DNA of 64,000 bases from contig MK922465.1 in the NCBI GenBank assembly GCA_028386065.3, positions 64,273-128,272 on the forward strand, given 5' to 3'. The DNA comes from Turnera subulata (lineage: Eukaryota > Streptophyta > Magnoliopsida > Malpighiales > Passifloraceae). Within the stretch, counting starts at the first letter, position 1; each line of letters begins with the position of its first letter. Below, one piece after another: positions 11,691-21,660 of this stretch. Under the pieces are notes generated by a model. That model did no database searches and was not told the DNA's origin. It was given only the letters and a program-made list of their open reading frames with translations. Both the position numbers and the translations under genes were made by a program.

Positions 11691-11925
11691 TGTTATAAAA
11701 TATGTATTATACATGTATGTATGTCATTGTTATACATATCAAATACATACTATACTATATTCCATCTTATTATATATATGTTGAAAAGTGAAATGAAATG
11801 TGGGTGAAAAACTGGGTATGAAGCCCGACCGGAGTTCTCACCGGCCGACTTCCCCCTCACCGAAATTTCACCGGAAAAACTCTTCTCCCTTCAATCTTCT
11901 CCTACTATCCCTTTTATTTACAACA
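11691..11925 (+). repeat. 3' LTR of the copia element
   Basis: This 235-bp copy of 2594-2828 has the same TG...CA termini and a few substitutions (for example ACATATCAAATAC against ACATACTAAATAC). Confidence 0.9.
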
Positions 11926-12877
11926 TTGTCTAACTAATTGTATTGGACCTTTCCATACTCCTTCATCACAGAGGCTGTGTAAACTACACACAAGCTTTGT
12001 AAACTCTTTCATCACAGAGTAGCCTCTTTAAACTACACACAAGCTCCAGGAAACAAAAATAAAAAACAACTGATCTAATTATCATGTAATTTCGAGTATA
12101 TCGAGAGAGAGTTCAGTTAGCAAAATGAAAGAAAAGGGAAGGCTTTCACAAAGGATAGGCCTCTAGCAATAGTAATAGTACAACACGGAAAACTTTGTTT
12201 GTTCCCAATGAATATTAGGAACAAATCTAATTATCATTCAAATTAGATTTTACTATTGAAATAAATGACAAAATTAATTACTTTCATTTAAACAAACAAA
12301 AAAATGAATAAACAATCAAAATAAAGTAAATCACTATTTCCTTAATTAAATCAATTCATTATTTGATTTTGTCTTCCTTAAATGAAACGTTCTTGCTAAA
12401 AATTATGGATTGGTTAACATATTACTAATATGTATGTTTTCTTATAGTATTTAATAGGTGTGGTACTATACAACATGAATAATATAAACTTTGTCTGCTT
12501 TTTTAATGTATTTTTTTATACTTTGTTGAGTGTGGAGTGGTTCAATCTTGGCATAATCGGACTAATTAGGCAGTCTAATTATTAAAACTCTTTTATCACT
12601 ATAAGCATTCATTCAAAACTAGTATTCATAAAAAAAAAAACTAGTAAAAACTAAATTTCTAGCAATATTTTTAAATTTATCAAAGTAACGAGAGTAGGGA
12701 GAGGGGAGCACTCTCAGGAATCAGGGATGCAATGCTAGGTACAAAATAATAGGTGGAAGCAAAATCTCCATGGACACCATGGATAATATTATACTTTAAA
12801 ATATAAAATGAGTTAATTCTTTACTACCAAACTTCTATTTGGTTGACTTTCTAAAATTGTTATTTGTTAAACAAGAT
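11926..12877. other. Intergenic DNA upstream of tRNA-Phe
   Basis: No protein gene is supportable. From about 12565 the sequence is the partner of the duplicated block at 2025-2341. The DNA directly upstream of the tRNA is AT-rich. Confidence 0.5.
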
Positions 12878-12882
12878 GCGGG

Positions 12883-12925
<43 letters not shown>

Positions 12926-12950
12926 GCGTGTTCGATCCACGCTCACCGCA
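12878..12950 (+). tRNA. tRNA-Phe (GAA)
   Basis: The 73-nt cloverleaf is complete. Acceptor GCGGGGA pairs with TCACCGC (one G-A opposition at its inner end, as in standard plant tRNA-Phe). The D arm is GCTC...GAGC, the anticodon stem TCAGA/TCTGA with loop CTGAAGA (anticodon GAA at 12911-12913), and the T arm GCGTG-TTCGATC-CACGC, with discriminator A. There is no intron. It decodes UUC/UUU in cytosolic translation. Two decayed copies lie at 2342-2544. Confidence 0.97.
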
Positions 12951-12956
12951 AAATAA

Positions 12957-12961
12957 TTTTT
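12957..12961 (+). terminator. RNA polymerase III terminator of tRNA-Phe
   Basis: A run of five T begins six bases after the tRNA 3' end, the usual Pol III stop signal. Confidence 0.75.
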
Positions 12962-15900
12962 GTAACCCGGAACCAAAATTGGGCTGAGACAAAGCTTTTC
13001 CACCTCGGCCCACTAATCTATCTAGCTGAATCAGTCCAATATTCTTCTATATCCAGTTGACTGGGTTCGGTGGTAAAGTTCAGCCCGTCTTCTTAAGACA
13101 GACAGGTAAGGGTCTGAACTCTGAAGTTATGGTGGTCTGATTTTGCAATTTTAACATAGGAGCCGTTGGCTTGGGCTTGGCCCTCATATAATGTCTAAAA
13201 GAAAGAAAACAAGGAAAGAGAAGAAATTGAGAAATCATTTTCAGAGACAGTAGGCAGACTGAGCTCCAAAGAAACGTACTCTAGGATCTCTAACTCAAGG
13301 GAGAAATTTGATGGAGCACATGGTATTGTTCATGTATGGTGGAACATGTAAAAGAGACAAAAAGACGAGGAATTGTATATAATTAGCTTGGTGCCTAACC
13401 TCATATGACCACTTTATAAGAAGAAAGGATAAAATGTTGAAACATTATCAACTAAATAAAAAGAAATCCATCATTTGAGTTTATGATGGGTGATTTTGGT
13501 TATAATTAACAAGAGTTAAAGCACCCCCTAAAGTGACACTTAACCGATGACCAATGCAGCTCTATCTAAAACTACTGTGTAATTGTAATATATATACATA
13601 ATCCAGAGTGCAAGTTGTTATACCCAACAGCAAAATGTCACTCCTACAATGGATATATCAATATATTATAATACTTAGCCTTCACTGGGTAGAAAAATCC
13701 ACCTCTTATCCAGACTGAGGTGGAGGCAAAACAAGAATATTATATAATTTCTTTAAACGAATACTGCCAACCTACAATGGATATTCTGGCTATGTTCATT
13801 TAATTCAGAAGCAAAAAGAAACAACCTGGAATGATGACATTTACAAAAAAAAAAAAAAAAACATCCACGAAAAAAGAAAAAGATTGTTGGGATATTCTTC
13901 TTTCAAAGATGATAGAATCATTACAAACCTACCTGCAAATATCCATTCCCAAACAATCTTCAAGATTCTTAAAGGGCAGAAAAAGGGAGAAAAAGTTACC
14001 AAGTGGGTTGGGCACATTTTGCTTTTACCAAGCATGTAGTCCCCTTTATGCTCCTATAGTTCTTTCTAGTACTCCAGCTGTCTCACATAGCCTGAAATGA
14101 TCCATGTTATTTGTTTGAGTAGGACAGAATTCAAAGCACAAATGCAAGGGAGATATATATAGAGAAACAAAAGTAGTTTAGGAATTTAGGATTAGAAAGA
14201 TGTTGCTGATGAGAAAAATATCTCCTCCCTTCTTTGATCTTCTAAGGCAACCGTTGATGGGAGAAAAGTTTTTTTGATTGTTTTTTATCAGTAGTGAGTG
14301 TATATCTATATATCCTTGGATTAGCAGCCATTTTCGGCTTTGGAATATATATAACTTGTGTAACTAGCATTGAAAGTGAACTCAATTTATAGGAAAGATA
14401 ATGTATCATAACATTTTTAGTCAGTAGCGGTCCCAATTTTAGAAGAAAAGGGGGAGAGAGAGGATTTTAGACATTTTGCATGAAGTATTCATCACCTAGT
14501 ACGGAATGAATTGATCTGATATTTATATATATATTCCTATATATTTCGTATATATGGAGCATATGATGATGAGGATGAGTTTGTCATTCTCATATATGTT
14601 TTTGCACGCGTTTGCATGTCTTGCCCTTTTCACACAACTAGATAAAGCTCATCTATTGATGCAAAGCAGAGTTACATGTAAAATTTGACTCGAGCTTTTC
14701 TGAGGAACTGGAATATACCCAGATATTGGAGGTTCTTTTCGTGAATAAATTTCAGTAGAGTAGATAAATCTTTTTTGTTCGTTCAATCGAGGAAAATGAG
14801 ATTCGTATACAAAGCTGTTTGTGCAAAATTAACACTGCTTTGATATAACTGATCATGTCTAGACAAGTAAAGGTTCTCTTAGTAAACTGCTTTAAGGAAC
14901 AATGAAATTTTCTACTACGTAAACATTATATGGCGCTCATGGTTTAAATGATATTGCGTAAAAAAGCCTCGTCATACAATAGTATAGGTCTTTGCAGAAT
15001 TTGTTAATGTAATTTTGGCCAAGAAAGCTGATATGACACCACAAAAACCAGCAGAACTATAAATGATGAGCAAGTAGCAAATCCTATAGGCATACAATCG
15101 TAAAATTAGTATGTAAGATTTTAACATGTGTGAAAATTACAATATGGACAAAAAGTACTGAACTTTGTATTAATGTCTGACTTATGAGTAGATGCTAGCT
15201 TCACTGGTTTTGTGTGGTCACCGAGAAGAATTAATGCTTGACATGCGACACGTTGTTTATGCCTTAAAGAGTTAACTGGAAACAGACTCGAACTTGATTT
15301 TTTTCTTAATGAGCCTGTGACCTTGTGATCCAAGATATGGACATTTAGGGGGCTACCAGCCATGCCTTTCCCATTAGAAAAAAACAAAGGAGAAGCTTAT
15401 AATTTACATGCAGTAGTATAAACTTGAAAAAGTCGTTCAAACCTCTTAATTAATATCAAATTAATACCAAAAATGTTATCTGTCAAACTATAGCTACGGC
15501 CAAAATCATCATCGCAATCGCACCAATTAAGTTTGGTCGTCGATATTCGCATGAATCACATCCACAAAAAGAACAAGAGAAAAATCAGCAGCAGTGATTA
15601 TATCCATTATAATGGTCTTCCATATAAAATTTTCTACTAATTAAAAATGATAAGATTGATGCCAACTTGCTTGCTAAAAATAATAATAAATACAATTTTT
15701 GTTTTTCAACGAAGGCAAATCACAAATGGCCGCATTTGCTGCTTATATCATTTTCCAGGGATTTATTATGAGGTAGCGATGTGTGCAGTGTCGTGAGAGA
15801 CATTCCATGGGGAATAATCACGATTAGATCCCATCCAATCATAACCAGGACTCACAAAAATGGAGGACTCCCCTGCCATCTGATCTGACATTGACCTGTG

Positions 15901-17229
15901 CCAATCGATTTGATAAAGCCTGCATCCCTCCATTGGTCCACTCCTCCGTATGCAGGCGAGAGATGTAGATTTAATTCCAAACCGTTAGGGAAAATTAATA
16001 TTTTGGTTGGACCACAAAAGGAATTTTAATTTCTAGTGAAGGCCATTTTTTTTTTTGTTAAAAGCTAGCTCCCTGTATATACTATAGTCTGCCAATTTAA
16101 TAGGGATATGGTCCAGAACCGTGACCATGTGCAAACCAAGTGTACGTACCTGGGAGAGAAAGTTGCACAGATGCCTATCATGACTCATGAGCTTGTGGAT
16201 GATATAGAAGCACAACTTAATTACCAGGACCACGACCCTTGGGTGCTTATATCATTTATATGCAAAATGCTTACCCTACCCCTAGATGATTGTTCATGAG
16301 TTGATGATTTATAATCAATTGCGCACCTTCAAAGTTGGTTTTCCAAAACATGGCAAGTGTTTCTTCTCTATTCCACAAGGTATTCTTGTAGTGAACATTG
16401 CATCTTCGTCCAATTTTCTTAATTTTTTTTGGCCATATTAATTGCAAAATGAGATAAAGAAAAAAATAACTTAAATGTGCCTTTCTTTTCCATATGATTA
16501 CCTTTTTCGAAATAAAATTGAGTAATAAAAGTACACCAAGAACCAAATGACTAGAGAAATATGAACATCATTTCTCCTGTCTTAGTAAAATCTCGAGCCT
16601 CCATAAACGAAGGAGTAGAGAAGAGAACTCTGGACGCCAGAGTTAGGTGAGCAGCCTGAGAGATTTTTTTTTTTTCTTTTCTTAAACTACTTTGTTGTAT
16701 AACAGAAGCGAAAGGAAAGAAGTAGTGGGGAAATGAAGGACAGTTGTTGGTAATAAAGGCCCAAAGGGGCCCAAAGGAGATAGCCATTTGGATCTCATGG
16801 GCCCTGCAACTGGGTGCAAAAACCTCTCTAATGCTTGCCTCTAAATGGGATTGCAGGAGAAGAAATGTCCTTTGACGTTGATCCCTCCATGCCTCTCTCC
16901 TCTATCTCATGATTGTAGGAGAGTGATGTCCTTATTTTCAAGCCAGGATTCGATTTCAGCTCATCAATTATATGCGGTCGGAATAAACCCCACCACCTAT
17001 ATTTCTTTAAAAATCCTAGCTAACCCTTCCCGGTAATTTATGTATTGTCATGCTCATTCCACAGAACCCATATTGTAGTGACCTATACATGGATACATAT
17101 ATAGACAACGCATGCATGCAACCCTAAACCAGTAAAAAACAATAATGAAATGCCTGATGAGGGTAATTCCTTCCAAGTAGGAGATATGCTTATTAATATT
17201 GTCCTATATAAAAACAGAAATAACCAATA
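12962..17229. other. Intergenic DNA, no gene recognised
   Basis: About 4.3 kb without a supportable coding region. Open frames are short and unlike known proteins. The sequence is AT-rich and mostly non-repetitive within this window. Confidence 0.5.
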
Positions 17230-17571
17230 TGTTGGGGAAAACTGCAAAGGATTCGCGGAAAAATAAAACAAGACACAAAGATTTAACGTGGTTCGGCCTT
17301 AAACTTGCCTACGTTAACGATCTTCCTCTCTTCACTAATATAAAAATATTAGTACATCAAACCTCTCAAGAAAATACTACTCTTTATCTACTCTTGCCGC
17401 ACACCCACAACTACTTTGCAGCTCTCCTAAATACCAACCCAAAGCCTCATATTTATAATAGCCAAAAGAGCTACTACTTGGAGTGTACTCCGAGCAAAAT
17501 TAATTGTCTTACTTTTCCTTCAAGCCAAAGCCTATCTTGGGCCAAGTCTAATTGCAGCCCAAATTCCAACA
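17230..17571 (-). repeat. 3' LTR of the gag-only copia element
   Basis: This is one of the 342-bp direct repeats. The last codons and the stop of the gag ORF (17548-17571) lie inside it. Confidence 0.93.
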
Positions 17572-19011
17572 ATCTCCACCTTGGGCTGAATTGGACTTGG
17601 TGATCTTCACAGCTTCATTTTTCTTCATCCAAATCTGCTTGGGTATTCTACATGCCCGTGCACGGCTATCTCCACTGCTGCTAGTCATCATTACAAAACC
17701 AACCTTTCTTTTGTTGGATGCAATAACGTTCTGCTTTCTGCCTGACACTGCATAAGCCTCTACCTTCGTACTGCTCTTCACTGCATCTCCAATCAACCTG
17801 TAAAGGTTCTTCTCCATAGGTTCCCCCTTCATAATTACCAAGGCGTCCTTGGTAACCTTCAAAACTCCAACTCGAGAAGAAATACCACATCCTCTCGAAT
17901 CAAGTCTACCAAGGGAGATTAAATTTCTTCCAAGCTCTGGCACGTGCCTCACATCTCCAAAAGTCTTCACAAATCCATCATGCATCTTGATCTTCACACT
18001 ACCAATACCATGAATTTTTAATTCATGATTATCTGCCAATACTACTGCCTCTCCGTCACTGCAAGGCTTGTAACTGCTAAACCACTCTTTATTTGCACAA
18101 ATATGAAATGAACAGGCAGAGTCTAAAATCCACGAATCTTCAACTTTGTGCTCACCTTTTCCTTCTTGTACAAGGAAGGCTTCACCATCCGAATCATCTT
18201 CAACAATCGCAGTCTCACCAGACTTCTTGCGATTTTTCTTTAATTCTTCCATATCCTTCTTCATCTCCTCACTATAAAATTGGATATGACCCTTCTTGTG
18301 ACAGTAGTAACACTCCTTATCTTTATAATCAACTCTTCCTCTTGAACCAGAACTAGAATTTCTTCGAAACTTGTTAGACCGTGACGGGCCCCTGCCACAG
18401 TTAATCTCTGCTACGGTAACATCTTCACCTGCACTGCTACTAGACTGGTTCAATTTGAAATTCTCCATTAGCACTGCCGTCACATCTGCAACTGAAAGAG
18501 TCTGCTTCCCAATACACAATGAATTCCTCAAATTGTCATACGAATGCGGAAGAGATATCAACAACATCAAGGCCTTATCCTCTTCTTCACACTTCACATC
18601 AATGCTAGCCAACTCCTTAATTAACTTATTAAATCGATTGATGTGATCTTCAACATGCGTACCTTCGTACATCTTCAACTGGTACAACTCTTTCTTCATA
18701 AATAGTCGATTTGTGGGTGATTTCGACATATAGATATCTTCTAATTTCTTCATCAGCTCCACCGGACTTGTCTCGTCAATCACACTGTACTTCACGTCTG
18801 GCGCAAGAGTCAATCTGATGGTACTAACAGCTCGCTGCTCGAGCTCCTCCCAATCTTCATCCTTCATGTCCTTTGGCTTCTTCTCCTTGCCAAAGAGCGT
18901 CTTCATCAACCCCTGCTGCACCAACAGATCTTTGATGCTACTTTGCCAGAGACTGAAATCCTTCTTGCCATCAAATTGCTCCACCTCAAACTTTGTGCCT
19001 GAAACCGCCAT
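17548..19011 (-). CDS. Copia gag-protease polyprotein, intact 487-aa ORF
   Basis: A single uninterrupted ORF runs from ATG at 19011 to a stop inside the 3' LTR. Residues 1-190 are a copia capsid-type domain (LWQSSIKDLL near 21, YMSKSPTNRLFMKKELYQLK near 94, INRFNKLIKELASI near 124). A zinc-knuckle site follows at 234-247: C234, C237 and H242 are present, but the fourth ligand is Ser247 (AGT at 18271-18273) in place of Cys. A protease-like segment has the active-site-type triad D297-S298-A299, then VRHVPELGRNLISLGRLD. The last 110 residues lead into a remnant of the pre-integrase region. It could supply particle protein, but any movement needs enzymes from another element. The lost zinc ligand suggests reduced RNA binding. 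Confidence 0.88.
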   Translation of the reverse strand: MAVSGTKFEVEQFDGKKDFSLWQSSIKDLLVQQGLMKTLFGKEKKPKDMKDEDWEELEQRAVSTIRLTLAPDVKYSVIDETSPVELMKKLEDIYMSKSPTNRLFMKKELYQLKMYEGTHVEDHINRFNKLIKELASIDVKCEEEDKALMLLISLPHSYDNLRNSLCIGKQTLSVADVTAVLMENFKLNQSSSSAGEDVTVAEINCGRGPSRSNKFRRNSSSGSRGRVDYKDKECYYCHKKGHIQFYSEEMKKDMEELKKNRKKSGETAIVEDDSDGEAFLVQEGKGEHKVEDSWILDSACSFHICANKEWFSSYKPCSDGEAVVLADNHELKIHGIGSVKIKMHDGFVKTFGDVRHVPELGRNLISLGRLDSRGCGISSRVGVLKVTKDALVIMKGEPMEKNLYRLIGDAVKSSTKVEAYAVSGRKQNVIASNKRKVGFVMMTSSSGDSRARACRIPKQIWMKKNEAVKITKSNSAQGGDCWNLGCN

Positions 19012-19029
19012 CGCGAACCTTTATCAAAC

Positions 19030-19044
19030 CTGGCTCCGCTACCA
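19030..19044 (-). promoter_or_regulatory. Primer-binding site of the gag-only copia element
   Basis: On the minus strand TGGTAGCGGAGCCAG begins two bases inside the 5' LTR. It resembles the initiator-tRNA-Met-complementary site (TGGTATCAGAGC) with a few changes. Confidence 0.65.
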
Positions 19045-19046
19045 GT

Positions 19047-19388
19047 TGTTGGGGAAAACTGCAAAAGATTCGCAGAAAAATAAAACAAGACACAAAGATT
19101 TAACGTGGTTTGGCCTTAAACTTGCCTATCTCCACGATCTTCCTCTCTTCACTAATATAAAAATATTAGTACATCAAACCTCTCAAGAAAATACTACTCT
19201 TTATCTACTCTAGCCGCACACCCACAACTACTTTGCAGCTCTCCTAAATACCAACTCAAAGCCTCATATTTATAATAGCCAAAAGAGCTACTACTTGGAG
19301 AGTACTCCAAGCAAAATTAATTGTCTTACTTTTCCTTCAAGCCAAACCCTATCTTGGACCAAGTCCAATTACAGTCCAAATCCCAACA
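19047..19388 (-). repeat. 5' LTR of the gag-only copia element
   Basis: This is the second 342-bp direct repeat. It ends CCCAACA and is followed by the CAATA target duplication. Confidence 0.93.
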
Positions 19389-19393
19389 CAATA

Positions 19394-21660
19394 TATATAA
19401 AACATTTTGCAAGGAACAATACAAATGAAAAAAAAATCCTAGTATCGCAACAAAAATCTTTTGGTTGGAGCTGTGGATTTCAATTGATCAATTCTTCGCC
19501 ATCCTCTCACTCTTCCACAGTTAGCCTCAGGATCAGTTAATTTTTTGTTAGCAAAAACATTTGGCTAAAAATGTGGACCTTGGTTTGTTTTTTTTTTTTT
19601 AATAGCTAAAAGTCATATCCATAATAACAATAGTACAGAAGCATAGGACAGTAACTGCACAGAACTAGATTCTGGTGGCTTGGTTTGCCGCATACAACAA
19701 GAAATGGTTTGGATTTGCAGCTGCTTCTGGCTTGGTCTTAGCATCTAGTAAAATCTACCTAACTGACCTTAGCTATAAGTGCATGTTAACAAGAACAGGA
19801 AACTGCTTGTTTGATCTTATAAGATTAAATTTTGATGTCACACAATCTTAACTGTTTCGTTCTTTATTTTCTGAAAAGAACAATAAGATGTTTCCTAGAG
19901 AAACAAAATTTCTTAGTATAATGCTATTCATATTTAGATAATTTTATCCAAGATAAATGACATAAAAATTATTCAGTAAAATATAGTATCTTGAAGATTG
20001 TTCTGGTTTAATTTTGATTTTGTTTTGGTTCACTTTTAAAAAATTTACGATGATCTAATTGGTTATGTTTCTAAAATTGATGCTCTTTTTTAAACCATCT
20101 CCTTGCGTTGTGTTCGAAGTCGTTGCAGCAAATGGTGATTCCCATCAATTTCCTAATCGAAAACCGGATTCATTGCTTAGTTAATTCACAGCTTTCCCTT
20201 TGCAGATTAATGTCTAATTTATCTTTTTTAAATGAAGTTACAACTTTTTTCTCATGTTTTCACTTTTTAGCTTTTCAGGTTTGATCACATTGGCTGCTTG
20301 TGGGACTCCCTTGCTGTCAAAAAGCACGCATTGCTTTTGTTTTGATTAAGGAGATTCGTTTGAATATATGAGAGTGACACAATCATTTCCCGTGTGATGA
20401 GAATGACACAATCTGCTTGTTCATTTTAAGTTACCTACTTAATCTAAATAAGGGTTGCATTTCATTGTGTTTCATGTGTGCTGACATTTACTCAAATAGG
20501 CCAGCAAAACTTTGTGCTAGCTCCTTTAATTTGCTAGACCATGACAAGGTCTTCATCATTCAGTATCAATTGAGTTAATAGCAGAAAATGAACCTCTTCA
20601 TTTTAATGGAGTACACGAATGCTGAAACCTTAATTATGATGAAAAGATGGTCTTACAAAAGGAATTTAATATTTGACACTAACAAAAAATTGAAAGGCAA
20701 ATTGAACATTGAAGAACCTTAATCAAGTGTGTCATTGGTGTTTTGCGATGGTGGTGCAACACATTGCCACGAAATTTGTTCATTATAGAAGACTTTAGAT
20801 TTTCAAAAGCACATGCTAGCTTCCTTTTTTTTCTCGTTGGTAAAAATTGCACATGTGAATTTCCTATGACCATTTAAGAATTTATAAAGAGGTGGTCCTG
20901 TCTTCCACTAGAATATTTATTATAAACTTGATGGCAGGATTAGTAAAAGTCACAGGAATGGCATATCATTATTAAGCTTTGAAAGCAGAAACAAAGTACG
21001 AAAATTGCATCATTCCTGACGGAAGCATAGTCAAAAGGTTTGAAGGATTTCATTAATTAGGAGTCATTTCTGCTTAATTATGAAGTCACATGAAATACAA
21101 ACCCCAAAAAGAAGTAAAATGGAAAATGAAACCTACTAGGGTTGGAGAAAAACATAAACGAATGTTAAACTCTCTCCATCACAAGGCCCACCAGGAGACA
21201 GAAATTCAGGTTAATTAAGCACAAGATATGATCACCTAGCAACAAATAAGACCAAACAATTAACCACTCCTCCTCCCCTTTTCTACTCTAAACAGTCATG
21301 CCTAATTTGAGGAAAATTGTATTGTACAAAAGCTGTACAGATAGCTGAGGTCCCCCCAACACCACCAAGGCTTCTTTCACTCTGCAATTCCTCCTTCCCA
21401 AAGCGTTGGTTGGTGACAATTTGGAGAGATATAATTGAGGGCTCATTGATATATCTCTCCCCCCTTTAAAATAACTTTAGTCCTCCCCTTTTATTGGAAT
21501 GTGTATGGTATGGTATCATAATTCCACTGGCACCAACAAAAAAGAACCCATTGTTTTTGCCGATTGCAAGTAGCACGTAGTAGCAGTAGTATTTTCAACC
21601 AAATCCCTCTATATATTTAAAAAAAAAAAAAACCTAACTTCAAAATAAACCAAAGAATTT
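19394..21660. other. Intergenic DNA downstream of YUC6
   Basis: No gene is supportable. The YUC6 3' untranslated region should lie within a few hundred bases left of 21661. I could not fix its end. Confidence 0.5.

Larger units (their letters stand above)
2594..11925 (+). mobile_element. Ty1/copia LTR retrotransposon, decayed, with nested solo LTR
   Basis: Two 235-bp LTRs (2594-2828 and 11691-11925) begin TGTTATAAAATATG and end TTTATTTACAACA, and differ at only a few positions. The flanks TTGTT (2589-2593) and TTGTC (11926-11930) fit a 5-bp target duplication with one change. A primer-binding-like ATCAGCACGAG follows the left LTR, and the purine tract AAGGGGGAG precedes the right LTR, giving plus orientation. 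The coding region is broken by stops and frameshifts. Fragments such as KARFVAQG, YSPVVDA and EMYMKIPEGFK identify a copia reverse transcriptase. A gypsy solo LTR (5844-9132) is inserted inside, and an antisense aORF2 copy occupies 4750-5434. Confidence 0.85.
17230..19388 (-). mobile_element. Non-autonomous copia element carrying only gag-protease
   Basis: Two 342-bp LTRs (17230-17571 and 19047-19388) start TGTTGGGGAAAACTG and end CCAACA on the plus strand. They differ at roughly 17 positions by eye (about 95% identical). CAATA flanks both sides (17225-17229 and 19389-19393), a perfect 5-bp target duplication. On the minus strand a primer-site-like TGGTAGCGGAGCCAG (19030-19044) follows the right-hand LTR, and the purine-rich AAGGTGGAGAT precedes the left-hand one. 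Only 1.48 kb lies between the LTRs, and it is filled by one gag-protease ORF. Integrase, reverse transcriptase and RNase H are absent. Confidence 0.93.

Noticed and set aside
13060..13140. Small palindrome GTCTT-CTT-AAGAC and a tRNA-like phrase after tRNA-Phe
   Set aside because: Too short to support an RNA gene, and no cloverleaf can be formed.
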